Shown here: piece after piece, positions 35,490-44,176 of the stretch
How positions within the stretch are numbered: the first letter of the stretch is position 1
Layout: every line of letters begins with the position of its first letter
NCBI GenBank assembly: GCA_002787535.1
Contig: PCXB01000013.1
Span: forward strand, 1 to 47,153
DNA length: 47,153 nucleotides
Source: Deltaproteobacteria bacterium CG11_big_fil_rev_8_21_14_0_20_45_16
Lineage (GTDB): Bacteria > Bdellovibrionota > UBA2394
Reading direction: 5' to 3'
Program-made: the position numbers and the translations under genes
The notes under the pieces: generated by a model
The model's database searches: none
Told to the model about the DNA's origin: nothing
Seen by the model: the letters and a program-made list of their open reading frames with translations, nothing else

Positions 35490-36521
35490 TTAGAGAGAAT
35501 CTCTAGATGTGGCAAATCTGCCCGACCGAGGAGCAAACAGCATTTCGAGGACATCCCTTCGCGTACCGGACTCGATATTTCGAAAACTCTCAAACTTCAC
35601 ATGCTTATCAGGCTCTTTCGGATTTAATACAATGCCCCATAAAGGATCGAGCTTATTAGGAAGCATTGAATACCTCGCATCGGCCAAAACCCCAGGACGC
35701 CCTTCAGGTTCAAAAAGCCTATCGTCGGAAAACCAACGAAAGCGCTCAATGTCTCGGGCCAACGAACTGTCCGCCGGGATCGAATCATTCAAATCCTCAA
35801 GGTTTTCAATTTTTCTTGTACTTACTCCTTCCAAAACCACGGGAGAAAATAAAATATGAACCGCATCAACATAAATTCGGTCGTTGGTTTCATAGATTGT
35901 TTTCCAAAGAACTAAATTGGCAAGACTTGGCATCGCTCGCATACTTTCTATCTTCTGACCTCGCGACGCCGCCAAATCTACTGCAATCATCCCAGCTCGT
36001 TCCCGTTGAAACACTCCCAAAGCCAAATAAGAAAGAGCAAAAATCCAAGCCCTTTTTGCTATCGAAAAACGGCGCCACCACAATGCCCCCAGCAAAAAAC
36101 TCAATAGGATCAACGTAAATATCGGATCGATAATAGAGATACAATCCCAAGCCACGCGACGATTCGAAAACGGCCAAAGCAATTGAGTTCCATAGCTCGT
36201 GCAAGCATCCAAAAGCCCATGCGTAGCAAAGCCAGCCAACGCCCAGAGATAAATATTTCTTAAGTTATGTTTTGATCGCAAAATAAGCTTAAAAACTAAG
36301 GCTACAACAAAAGCGCCAATTGGAATGAAGATCAATGAGTGTGTAAATTGCCGATGAAATTCTAACGCCAATAAAGGATCAGAATCGGATCGAATAAACA
36401 CATCTAAATCTGGAGCCAAAGCGGCAACAAAGCCAACAGCCGTAGCAACTCCAATGTTCTTTTCTTTTCCAGCCACTTGAGCAGCTAAAGCGCCCAAAAT
36501 GCCATGACTTAGAGGATCCAT
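35490..36521 (-). CDS. YdjM-like inner-membrane metal-dependent hydrolase
   Basis: The N-terminal half is typical of the YdjM/DUF457 family: MDPLSHGILGALAAQVAGKE, PDLDVFIRSDSDPLLALEFH, RQFTHSLIFIP, LAGFATHGLLDACTSYGTQL and NRRVAWDCISIIDPIFTLI, with conserved His and Asp residues in membrane-embedded positions thought to bind metal. In E. coli ydjM is controlled by LexA, but nothing here shows SOS control. The C-terminal 170 residues are soluble and less conserved. The product is 343 residues with about five membrane helices. Confidence 0.85.
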   Translation of the reverse strand: MDPLSHGILGALAAQVAGKEKNIGVATAVGFVAALAPDLDVFIRSDSDPLLALEFHRQFTHSLIFIPIGAFVVALVFKLILRSKHNLRNIYLWALAGFATHGLLDACTSYGTQLLWPFSNRRVAWDCISIIDPIFTLILLSFLLGALWWRRFSIAKRAWIFALSYLALGVFQRERAGMIAVDLAASRGQKIESMRAMPSLANLVLWKTIYETNDRIYVDAVHILFSPVVLEGVSTRKIENLEDLNDSIPADSSLARDIERFRWFSDDRLFEPEGRPGVLADARYSMLPNKLDPLWGIVLNPKEPDKHVKFESFRNIESGTRRDVLEMLFAPRSGRFATSRDSL

Positions 36522-36631
36522 CTACTTAGACAAGAGCCTTAGATGGTCCTGAAAAGAAAGAAAAGGCATTTGCAAAGACGTGACTTTTTGGCGATGATTC
36601 CGTAGCTGCAAGTAAACGTTAGGAGATTTCA

Positions 36632-36853
36632 TTGTCAAAAGCTGACTTAGTTCGAGTTGAGGGCAAAATTATTGAGGCCGCCGGTCGCGGCAACTATAAG
36701 GTATTATTGGACAATGCGATCAGTGTTAATGCGCGCCTGTCAGGTAAAATGAGTCGTTTCAAAATCAGAGTTACCGTGGGAGACCGGGTCAGCGTCGATA
36801 TGTCGCCCTATGACCTAACCCACGGTATAATCACACATCGACACAAAACCTAA
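36632..36853 (+). CDS. infA: Translation initiation factor IF-1
   Basis: IF-1 is an OB-fold protein that binds the 30S A site. The sequence (LVRVEGKIIEAAGRGNYKVL, GKMSRFKIRVTVGDRVSVDM, SPYDLTHGIITHRHK) is typical and complete at 73 residues. The start is a TTG at 36632 with AGGAG six bases upstream; TTG is unusual for infA. It stands alone between membrane-protein genes instead of in a ribosomal protein operon. Its stop overlaps the stop of the convergent desaturase gene by four bases. Confidence 0.95.
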   Translation: MSKADLVRVEGKIIEAAGRGNYKVLLDNAISVNARLSGKMSRFKIRVTVGDRVSVDMSPYDLTHGIITHRHKT

Positions 36854-38025
36854 TTTGATGAAGGAGAGTCGGTCGAAGCGGGGACCAGACCGAGGCGAAC
36901 CGTTTTTTCCAACTGAAGTTTCCAATTTTGATAAGCGATGATGTAGTCAGCTCGAGCTTCATGAATCTTTTGTTTTAAGGGTCGCCATTTAGCCTCCCAA
37001 TCATCGTGCTTTCTGGCCTTTAGCGCCTCCCATTCAACACTCAACTTTTGCCACTTCTGAAGCGCCTCATCCATTCGATCCGAAATTTTAGTTAGATGTG
37101 GATGATCTTCGAGCGACCACTTCGCTCGTTGAGTTTGTAATCGAGCCCGATAAATCTCGGCTTGAGGCGTTCGAATAAGATTCCGAGTTAAGCCCAAAAA
37201 CTGTCCAACATAAATCAGCCATTTAGCTGGATCCCAGTGGTAAGCTCGATGACCATTGCGATAATCAAATGGAAAACGGTGATGATAATTATGCCAACCT
37301 TCTCCACTCGCCATAATCGCACAAATCAAAGAATCCTTAGCCGTGATAGTCGTAGAATAGGGGCGCCGGCCAAAGTAATGCGCATAGGAATTAATCATAA
37401 ACGTAAACTGTTGGACAATGATCAATCGCGTAAATCCTGCCAACAATAAACTTGCCAGGGGACGATCAAATACAAAGCCAAGCGCTAAGGGAAACAACAA
37501 GCTGCTAACCAAAAACCATGGCACATAAAATTTATCCTGGTTGCGAAGTAGGGGCTCTCTATAAAGATCTGGGCAATTTGAAAATTCCGTCGTGGTTGGA
37601 CTTCCAATGATCCATCCCATATGGGCCCACCAAAAACTACGATTCACGTTATAAGGATCTAGCTCTGTATCTTCATAGCGATGGTGTCGACGATGATCGG
37701 CGCACCAACTCAAAACAGAGCCTTCGCCCGTGGAAGATCCGCAAAATACCGCAATCCATTTCATGAAAGGTGACATTTTAAAACTTCGATGACTAAAACC
37801 GCGATGGTAGCCGACACAAATTCCCACAATAGAAAAGGCATACATTAAAAAACCGATCGCTACCTCTGGCCACTGAATCCCACCACCAAAATAAAGATAA
37901 ACGGGCCAGCCAAACAACCCGAAAACATAAATCGGAATCAAAAAGCCGATATTCTTCCAATTCGGGTCAAAGCCTAAGGATGAAGTCGACGCAATACTAG
38001 TTCTTTTGAATTTCTCTTTAGCCAA
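36850..38025 (-). CDS. Membrane fatty acid desaturase (acyl-CoA delta-9 type)
   Basis: The three di-iron histidine boxes are complete: GYHRGFSHRSF, CADHRRHHRYEDTELDPYNV and GEGWHNYHHRFPFDYRNG. Hydrophobic segments flank them (WPEVAIGFLMYAFSIVGICV, LLFPLALGFVF). This is the stearoyl-CoA-desaturase-like class, making unsaturated fatty acids in the inner membrane with oxygen. A C-terminal extension of about 100 residues (SDRMDEALQKWQKLSVEWEA...) is charged and probably helical, outside the usual enzyme. The start is a TTG at 38025 with AAGGA seven bases upstream. Confidence 0.9.
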   Translation of the reverse strand: MAKEKFKRTSIASTSSLGFDPNWKNIGFLIPIYVFGLFGWPVYLYFGGGIQWPEVAIGFLMYAFSIVGICVGYHRGFSHRSFKMSPFMKWIAVFCGSSTGEGSVLSWCADHRRHHRYEDTELDPYNVNRSFWWAHMGWIIGSPTTTEFSNCPDLYREPLLRNQDKFYVPWFLVSSLLFPLALGFVFDRPLASLLLAGFTRLIIVQQFTFMINSYAHYFGRRPYSTTITAKDSLICAIMASGEGWHNYHHRFPFDYRNGHRAYHWDPAKWLIYVGQFLGLTRNLIRTPQAEIYRARLQTQRAKWSLEDHPHLTKISDRMDEALQKWQKLSVEWEALKARKHDDWEAKWRPLKQKIHEARADYIIAYQNWKLQLEKTVRLGLVPASTDSPSSN

Positions 38026-38087
38026 TTTGATGTCCTTCCTCTCTAGGTAGCATCATACGGCTCAAATTGAAAGAAAGGGAACTATGC

Positions 38088-39209
38088 TTAATAGCCCGTT
38101 TCGCTGAGGCTGAGCCGCATAAATATAGGGAAATGGTCAGAAGCTCCACCCTTCGCTCCGCCTCGAAAGGGTTTATAGGGAATAGGAGCCCCATTTTCAT
38201 CGGTATAGTCTTTGTGCCGCAATATTCGATAGGAGTCCTTTACATAAGAAAATCCTCTTGTATCGAACATGCCTCGAGGCAATATCATATGATCAAGAGC
38301 ATAAAAGGTTTTCTTTTTTTTATAATAGTAAGTGCCGCGTACTTTTCGATAGTAGCGTTCGATTTCCTGCAACTCTTCTTCACTGACCTGCGAACGCTGC
38401 TCTTCTAAAATAGAAGGTAAATGAAATTTTTCAAAACTTGCATCCCATAAGAAAATTTCATTTGGATTTTCCATTAAGTATTGAAGGTTCGGCGTTACCT
38501 TCAGCGTCGTGGCAATAGACTTGTTTTCGGGCTCATCATTCATATCTCCCATGATGATGTAATCAGCATAGGGATCCTGAGCATTAAAGGCTTCAAGCCG
38601 GCTCATCAAAACACTTGCGGCCTTCATGCGAAGCTCTTCGCCATCATCTCCTATACGACTTTTCCAGTGATTAACAAAAATCGTAATCGGATGTCCCTCC
38701 ACTTCAAAGGTTGCTTCCAAGATGTGCCGTCCACCACGATAGACAACATGTAGAATGGGCTGACTCATTAATTTGAATCGGCTCAACAGCGCCACTTTAA
38801 TACCTCTGAAGTCTCCAACCTCATCACCTGACTGCGGGTCTTCGATAATTGGCGCGTTGTAATCGCAAACTTGCATAAAGTATTGCTTCCAATACTGCAG
38901 AACCTCTTTGTTCTCGACCTCAACAAGCCCCAAAATGTGCGGGCATCTCGTGCCGTCCGAATTTTGAATTGGCGTTACGACATCGGCTAGATTCCGGGAT
39001 TTTTCCTTTAATTTTTTCGCTGTCCACTCATAGGTTCCGCCGGGTGTAAAGGCTTCATCTCGTGTTAAAGGATCGTCTTCCGTATCGAAGAAATTTTCGA
39101 CATTGAATGACATCACGGAGATTTCCTCAATGGCATAAACATTCAATTTTAATAAATAGACTAGAACAAAAAAACTTGCGGCTTTCGCCTGTGATCTCAA
39201 ACTTCCCAT
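38088..39209 (-). CDS. Secreted endonuclease/exonuclease/phosphatase-family nuclease
   Basis: A signal peptide (KAASFFVLVYLLKLNVYA) leads to an EEP fold: ISVMSFNVENFFDTEDDPLT (metal Asn and start of fold), ILGLVEVENKEVLQYW (Glu), TIFVNHWKSRIGDD (catalytic His), YIIMGDMNDEPENKS (Asp, Asn) and GGASDHFPIFMRLSLS (C-terminal Asp-His pair). All catalytic residues are present. It would act outside the cytoplasm, for example on extracellular or prey DNA. The length of 373 residues fits extracellular nucleases of this group. It diverges from the TauE-type gene with a 14-base gap. Confidence 0.9.
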   Translation of the reverse strand: MGSLRSQAKAASFFVLVYLLKLNVYAIEEISVMSFNVENFFDTEDDPLTRDEAFTPGGTYEWTAKKLKEKSRNLADVVTPIQNSDGTRCPHILGLVEVENKEVLQYWKQYFMQVCDYNAPIIEDPQSGDEVGDFRGIKVALLSRFKLMSQPILHVVYRGGRHILEATFEVEGHPITIFVNHWKSRIGDDGEELRMKAASVLMSRLEAFNAQDPYADYIIMGDMNDEPENKSIATTLKVTPNLQYLMENPNEIFLWDASFEKFHLPSILEEQRSQVSEEELQEIERYYRKVRGTYYYKKKKTFYALDHMILPRGMFDTRGFSYVKDSYRILRHKDYTDENGAPIPYKPFRGGAKGGASDHFPIFMRLSLSETGY

Positions 39210-39223
39210 CCATCTAGAAGTCT

Positions 39224-40045
39224 ATGTTGCTGATGCACCGCCGTCTTGTTAAGAGTCTGTTTAAATCTATGGCACAATGCGGCGAGCTGGCTCTATCAGC
39301 AATAATTCCATGTGATTGGCTATTTTTGATACCAATCGTTTTTGTCACCTCATTTATCTCGGGCGTGTTCGGCATAGGCGGCGGCCTTCTCCTCGTCATT
39401 ATTATGTCGTGGATGCTTCCGCCGATTGAACTTCTATATGCCCATGCAAGCGTGCAGCTGCTTTCAAATTTTACTCGAGCCTATATTCACCGCAAAACTA
39501 TTGACCGCGGCTTTATCAAAAACTTTTCTCTTGGAATCTTGATCGGATTTATTCCTGCATTTTTTATTTTTGGTCGCATGGATATCGAAAAGCTTAAACC
39601 ACTTCTCTATGTCTATGGGTTGGTGATGATGCTCGTTCCCGCTGGTTTGATGACCGCGGCGTTTCAAAAGCTTCCCAACCTAACAATCCCAATATCGGTC
39701 CCCCTAATGGGAGCGATGTTCGGAGCGATAGGGCCTTACTTGACACCCTATTTCTTAAGCCTTGGCTTTAGTCCCGCAGCTTTCGTGGCGACCGAGGCTG
39801 TTGCCGCGGTTATCAATCATATTGTGCGCTTGGGAATCTATTTTGGATCGGATCGAGTTTCAGTCAGTTCGTTTTCGGCATCTACGCTTTGGCTTCCCTT
39901 TGCATTATTTCCATCGATTCTCATGGCGACAAGACTCTCTAAGGTCTGGGTCTACCGAATGGAGGCTCGAGCCTTTTTTATTTGGGTGCGGATTTTAGTC
40001 ATTTTGATTTGCTTTATCTCTTTGCTGTTTTATTTCATGGGATAA
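39224..40045 (+). CDS. TauE/SafE-type membrane permease
   Basis: This family exports sulfite or organosulfonates or imports related anions. It has the N-terminal repeat PIVFVTSFISGVFGIGGGLL followed by YAHASVQLLSNFTRAYIHRK, and the second repeat with GAMFGAIGPYLTPYFLSLGF, FVATEAVAAVINHIVRLGIY. About seven hydrophobic segments span 273 residues. The start at 39224 has a weak ribosome site; an ATG at codon 16 is possible. The transported substrate is unknown. Confidence 0.85.
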   Translation: MLLMHRRLVKSLFKSMAQCGELALSAIIPCDWLFLIPIVFVTSFISGVFGIGGGLLLVIIMSWMLPPIELLYAHASVQLLSNFTRAYIHRKTIDRGFIKNFSLGILIGFIPAFFIFGRMDIEKLKPLLYVYGLVMMLVPAGLMTAAFQKLPNLTIPISVPLMGAMFGAIGPYLTPYFLSLGFSPAAFVATEAVAAVINHIVRLGIYFGSDRVSVSSFSASTLWLPFALFPSILMATRLSKVWVYRMEARAFFIWVRILVILICFISLLFYFMG

Positions 40046-40062
40046 GGACTAAAATCGATTTT

Positions 40063-40464
40063 ATGAAGACGAAAACTAGACGAACTCTTCGTGCTGATTT
40101 TAACTATATCACTCTGATTTTGTTCATTGCCCTCATCGGTGGCGGCTGGTGGCTTTATGCATTTATTCCCGGTTATTACTCAAGTGCGCAGGTCAGCGGA
40201 ATTCTTGGAGATGCTATTATTAGGCATCACAAAAATGGGGATGAAGCGATCAAAGAGCGCGTGCTCACGCTTCTTTCCAAATCCCCTCAGTATGAATTGA
40301 CCGCTGCTGATATCGTGCTTGTTAGGGACGAAAACTCACCCGTGATAAATGGCACGATCAATTATATCTACGTGATTAAGATCCCCTTTACGGAAAGACG
40401 CATTGATCTGAAACTTAAGGCTGAAGCCTATAAGGATTTTACACTTTCCAATTCGCTCAATTGA
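40063..40464 (+). CDS. Small single-pass membrane protein
   Basis: Function not recognised. The ATG at 40063 gives 133 residues: a basic N-terminus, a hydrophobic helix (ITLILFIALIGGGWWLYAFI) and an extracytoplasmic domain of about 95 residues with alpha and beta character (RHHKNGDEAIKERVLTLLSK, TINYIYVIKIPFTERRIDLK). The pattern resembles DUF4845-like and pilin-associated small proteins, but the match is not specific. It follows the TauE-type gene by 17 bases and could be cotranscribed. Confidence 0.6.
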   Translation: MKTKTRRTLRADFNYITLILFIALIGGGWWLYAFIPGYYSSAQVSGILGDAIIRHHKNGDEAIKERVLTLLSKSPQYELTAADIVLVRDENSPVINGTINYIYVIKIPFTERRIDLKLKAEAYKDFTLSNSLN

Positions 40465-40599
40465 GGACGCTATCTCTTTGAGAATATTGGGTATTATTTG
40501 ATGTCTTCTCGAATGGCTCAAGTTTCCTGCTGCGATGCCGATAGAGTATTGTCGGATGAAGCATGAGGCTTCAAATTTTTCTGAAAGGTACAAGGATGT

Positions 40600-40875
40600 A
40601 TGTTTTCAGCTTACGAAATTTTACAAGTAGATGAGGGCGCCAGTGACGAAGAAATCCAGAGAGCTTTTCGTCGCAAAGCCCTTCTCTATCATCCGGACCG
40701 CCTCAGCACGAGTGACCATCTTGATTTTGTAAGCCTAAAAAAGGCGCAAGAGTTGCTATTAAATTCTTCTCTCAGACATTTGTTTGGTCATAAAAAAATA
40801 TTTCAAATATCACAACGAACTCGAATGACTAAGGGGACAAGAATCTTCCTCGATAATCTCGAGCGAATTAGATAA
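40600..40875 (+). CDS. Minimal J-domain protein
   Basis: Residues 1-65 form a J domain, the DnaK-stimulating module: FSAYEILQVDEGASDEEIQR, AFRRKALLYHPDRLSTSDHL with the essential HPD. Helix IV and the tail (ELLLNSSLRHLFGHKKIFQI) end at residue 91; there is no Gly/Phe region, zinc finger or client domain. It should work as a specialised cochaperone for an unknown target. An AAGG lies six to seven bases before the ATG. Confidence 0.85.
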   Translation: MFSAYEILQVDEGASDEEIQRAFRRKALLYHPDRLSTSDHLDFVSLKKAQELLLNSSLRHLFGHKKIFQISQRTRMTKGTRIFLDNLERIR

Positions 40876-40911
40876 CCACAAATTAAATAACCATGGATGA
40901 AGGCATAAACG

Positions 40912-41022
40912 ATGTCACTCGCAAGAAAATCAAATAAAGACCCAAAGTATATCTATACGCGTCGTGCCGAAATCCGACTGCTCAACAACGCCAAGGGAAC
41001 TATAATCCAGCGACTCGCTTGA
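40912..41022 (+). CDS. Possible small basic ORF (36 aa)
   Basis: ATG at 40912 with AAGG eight bases upstream opens a frame of 36 codons, MSLARKSNKDPKYIYTRRAE then IRLLNNAKGTIIQRLA. It is basic and lies in the 201-base gap between the J-domain gene and the gene at 41077. It may be spurious; the ribosome site and the lack of any other feature here are the only support. Confidence 0.25.
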   Translation: MSLARKSNKDPKYIYTRRAEIRLLNNAKGTIIQRLA

Positions 41023-41076
41023 ACAGGCCCTCACAATCTGCGACGGCTAGTTGAGTTCAGTTCGATCCAACCGAAT

Positions 41077-41886
41077 CTACTCGCCGATCACGCGCGGAGG
41101 CGGGAACTTCAATTCAAAGCTAGAAGAGATAAGTTCTTTAAGCTCGCCAATTGTGATCTCAGGAGTCGAATAATCTGAGGGCTCCCACAGGTCATTTTGA
41201 CTCGCCGGCACTAAAATTCTGTACCGATCAAATGCCGAGCCATAGGCTAAATTTCTATGCTCTTCCGGCATACAAGAAAGTATTTCTTCCCAGGGACTCA
41301 AAAAAAGACCACTCAGTTTTTCGTCTGGCACTTCCCTTAAGCCAGGGATGCGTCTAGCGCATGTGAATTCCTCAAAAGGGGCCTTGAACTCCCGATCCAC
41401 TTCTTTAGAGGTTGAAGAAGTCCAAAAAGTGACTCCTGGAAAAGATGGAATATATAAATAACTGCCAGCCTTGATCCCATCCTTGGGGAGGTAGGCCAGA
41501 GGGTTCCCCCGGAGGGCAGTCTTGTACCTTTCAACACCATGATTAATCGTAAAAACATCGATCGGCTGGGGCTTCCGCGTGAACCATTCATTGCCCTCGA
41601 TAACCTCGAAATTGTTAGGAAGTAGGCGGTCTTCGGTCGAGGGAATAATTCTCAAAGCGCAGGCGAGGTCCATTGCGTCGGCGCCTTCTGAATGCCGGTC
41701 AATATTGGCAAAGGATTCATTGCCTTTCCAATCCGTCACCTGCAACGGATCTTGCCCTTGCAAGAAAACTATTGCGTTTGTTTTTGGAAGAATATTCATC
41801 TCCCGAATCGATATGATCTTTGTCCCCTTGGGAATCACCTCTATCGAATCTGAATCTCCCGGGTGAAGCATGGCCGTAGTTAACAA
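41077..41886 (-). CDS. Exported protein of unknown function; start uncertain
   Basis: Function not recognised. The 269-residue frame starting at the TTG at 41886 includes IREMNILPKTNAIVFLQGQD and YLPKDGIKAGSYLYIPSFPG, patterns of a beta-rich exported domain. The frame remains open upstream to 41910 and reads V-I-I-F-S-S-L-L-L before the TTG, a signal-peptide-like stretch, and an AAGGAG at 41915-41920 is well placed for initiation at ATC or ATT (41907 or 41904) but not for the TTG. Thus the product may begin with a non-standard codon. There is no ATG or GTG between. Confidence 0.6.
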   Translation of the reverse strand: MLTTAMLHPGDSDSIEVIPKGTKIISIREMNILPKTNAIVFLQGQDPLQVTDWKGNESFANIDRHSEGADAMDLACALRIIPSTEDRLLPNNFEVIEGNEWFTRKPQPIDVFTINHGVERYKTALRGNPLAYLPKDGIKAGSYLYIPSFPGVTFWTSSTSKEVDREFKAPFEEFTCARRIPGLREVPDEKLSGLFLSPWEEILSCMPEEHRNLAYGSAFDRYRILVPASQNDLWEPSDYSTPEITIGELKELISSSFELKFPPPRVIGE

Positions 41887-42115
41887 AAGTAGGCTGCTAA
41901 AAATGATTACTTATCTCCTTCTTGAAAGGCATGTACCAAATCAGAACTGTCCCGGCAAGCCTTGCATGGTGGGAGCTGCGCCACTATTCATGGGCATTAA
42001 CGAGGAAGCTGCGAGTGTATGTTTCTCCATCTGAGCCTAAACGCTCACCAAACAATTGAGATTATCAGTGCCTTTAATTGAACTTAAAACTCTGATAGAA
42101 ATTGCTCTGAAAATG

Positions 42116-42199
42116 GCTCAGGTGGCGGAATTGGTAGACGCGCTAGGTTCAGGGTCTAGTGGGTTCACACCCGTGAGAGTTCGAGTCTCTCTCTGAGCA
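42116..42199 (+). tRNA. tRNA-Leu (anticodon CAG)
   Basis: The 84-base sequence folds into a class II tRNA: acceptor GCTCAGG pairs with TCTGAGC (one G-U), the D-arm region has TGGCGGAATTGGTAGACGCG, the anticodon stem CTAGG/TCTAG holds TTCAGGG with CAG at 42150-42152, a long variable arm follows, and the T-arm is GAGAGTTCGAGTCTCTC. It closely matches other Leu-CAG tRNAs. The CCA end is not encoded. The downstream flagellin gene is on the opposite strand, ending 25 bases away. Confidence 0.97.
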
Positions 42200-42223
42200 T
42201 TTCATATTAATAGCTAATCCAAA

Positions 42224-44107
42224 TTAAAAGCTAAGTAGCTGCATGACCGTTTGAAGTTGGACATTGGCTTGTGCATAACTAGCGACCTGAGCATCCGCTA
42301 GAATTTGGTTTCGCAAAAGCTCCGTCACTTCCAAGACTGTATCTGGATCGTTAATCCGGGATTTAGCTTCTTCAAAACTATCACTCATTAAGAGATTTGA
42401 AGCTCCTATGATATCCAACCGGCTATGAACACTGCTTAGCTTAGATTGTTCATCTTCGAGAGCTAAGATTGTATCGTCCAAAATATCGGCCAATTTCGAA
42501 GCCGTCTCCACATCGTTTACATTGAGATCGGCAAGAGCGACGACTTGTTTAGTGTTTGTTAAAATCTTTGTAATATATGACGTGGCGCTAGTGGAGAGTC
42601 CAATAACGTCAGCAACGCCGTCATTGTCAATATCGCCAACAGAAAGATCCGCCACGTTATTAACCAAACTAATGACCTTACTAGCCGTAAAAGTCCCATT
42701 ACCAACACCCTGATAGTATTGTGCCGTATCGCCGGTAGTATCCATGGCAACAAAATCAAGAACCCCATCGCCATTAAAATCCAAAATCTCCAAGTCCGTA
42801 TTCGTCGAGCCAAGCGATAATGCCCCCATTACCCGAGCATCAAAGGTTCCGTCTCCATTTCCGGCATGAAATGAATACTGACCCGTATTGAAATCCAGGT
42901 TCAAGATATCCATCTCCCCATCACGATTGAAATCGGCAACCTGCAATCGATAGGGAAAGTCGCCCGTCGCAAAGGTGCTAAGAGTCTGAAAGGTTCCGTC
43001 GCCGTTGCCTATCTGTATCCCTATTGAATCATCACCAGCATTGGCCTCCACAATATCTGGAATCCCATCATTATCGATGTCAACCATCTGCACATCATAA
43101 ACCAGATTCGAACCCGCCTCATTGGTCTCCGTAAAGCTCAAGGCACCATCGTTCGTAAAAATATCGACTGAGGTTAGAGTTTTATTCGACCCAACAATAT
43201 CCAAATCTCCATCATTGTCTATATCTACAACATCCCCATGAAGCCAGGTCCCACCAGGACTCGCACTCGTAATCGCCGTCTCAAATGTACCATCCCCTTT
43301 TCCAATCAAAATCGAAAACCGTGCGTTTAAGAAAAATGTCACGATATCTTGAATACCATCGTTGTTCATATCCGCGGCAACCATTTCCCGACCAATACTC
43401 GCGCCGGCCTCGGCCCCGCCCCCGTCAATTGTTGTGCTGTGGCCAAAACTACCATCACCGGTACCCATATAGATACTTACATATTCTCCTGCGCCCGCAA
43501 AGTCGTTGATGCCGTCTCCATCGAAGTCCGAGATAACCGACGCCTGGTGACTTGTTGTTCCAAATGTTGTCGTCGCCGATGAAACTCCGCTCCCAACAGT
43601 TTTCAAAAAACTTTTTCCCGCATTGAGATCGGGCAGTTCAAAATTCAAATCATTGCCTTGGTTGGCACCGACTAAAAGGTTTTGCGTTCCCGCTCCGCCG
43701 TCCAGCAAATGTATGTCATTAAATTCTGTGGAAGAGACAATCTCGTTAAACTGGCTTAGGAGTTCTTGCAGTCTCGTATTAATCTCTTGTCGATTGTCCG
43801 CACTAAGACTTGAATTGGCACCCTCAAGCGCAAGGGCCTTCATGGCCTGGACAATATCCATCTGGGCCGAGATCGCATCCTCGGCCGTAGCCAACATGCC
43901 TTGAGCTTTATTCACATTGAAGTTGGCCTGAGTTAGTCCACGAGTTTGCGAATTAAGCCAACTTAAAGAGTGAAATCCGACCAAATCATCACCAGGACTT
44001 AAAATTCGCTGACCACTAGACAGACGCTGAATCGATTTTGAAATCGCTCGTGTTGTCGCGGCCAATCGATTGGCCACTCCCATCTGTGTTGATATATCCA
44101 GTTTCAT
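42224..44107 (-). CDS. Flagellin with a seven-repeat FG-GAP/VCBS propeller insert
   Basis: Residues 1-140 are the flagellin N-terminus: ANRLAATTRAISKSIQRLSS, SGQRILSPGDDLVGFHSLSW and the D1 helix ending STEFNDIHLLDGG. Residues about 525-627 are the C-terminal D1/D0 (ALEDEQSKLSSVHSRLDIIG, QANVQLQTVMQLLSF). In between lie seven copies of D-x-[DN]-x-D-G-x-x-D at about residues 194, 246, 295, 343, 392, 443 and 492, spaced 48-52 residues, each following a sequence like GNGDGTF. This is the FG-GAP/VCBS repeat of integrin-type beta-propellers; seven make a closed ring, with Ca-binding loops. Filament surface display is inferred. The ATG at 44107 has GGAG upstream. No other flagellar gene lies in the window. 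Confidence 0.9.
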   Translation of the reverse strand: MKLDISTQMGVANRLAATTRAISKSIQRLSSGQRILSPGDDLVGFHSLSWLNSQTRGLTQANFNVNKAQGMLATAEDAISAQMDIVQAMKALALEGANSSLSADNRQEINTRLQELLSQFNEIVSSTEFNDIHLLDGGAGTQNLLVGANQGNDLNFELPDLNAGKSFLKTVGSGVSSATTTFGTTSHQASVISDFDGDGINDFAGAGEYVSIYMGTGDGSFGHSTTIDGGGAEAGASIGREMVAADMNNDGIQDIVTFFLNARFSILIGKGDGTFETAITSASPGGTWLHGDVVDIDNDGDLDIVGSNKTLTSVDIFTNDGALSFTETNEAGSNLVYDVQMVDIDNDGIPDIVEANAGDDSIGIQIGNGDGTFQTLSTFATGDFPYRLQVADFNRDGEMDILNLDFNTGQYSFHAGNGDGTFDARVMGALSLGSTNTDLEILDFNGDGVLDFVAMDTTGDTAQYYQGVGNGTFTASKVISLVNNVADLSVGDIDNDGVADVIGLSTSATSYITKILTNTKQVVALADLNVNDVETASKLADILDDTILALEDEQSKLSSVHSRLDIIGASNLLMSDSFEEAKSRINDPDTVLEVTELLRNQILADAQVASYAQANVQLQTVMQLLSF

Positions 44108-44176
44108 CTTCTACTCCATTCTACCGCGGCGCAGCAATATCCGTAAGATGCCCCGCAGCAAATTGCTACAATTTCT

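Noticed and set aside
38088-39209. DNase from a mobile or phage system
   Set aside because: It has a signal peptide and ordinary chromosomal neighbours; no mobile genes are nearby.
42061-42115. Promoter-like TTGAAC with A/T-rich bases before tRNA-Leu
   Set aside because: The -10 part does not match at a proper distance.
42116-42199. Integration site at tRNA-Leu with a genomic island beside it
   Set aside because: No integrase, no repeat of the tRNA 3' end and no island-like gene content is visible within the window.
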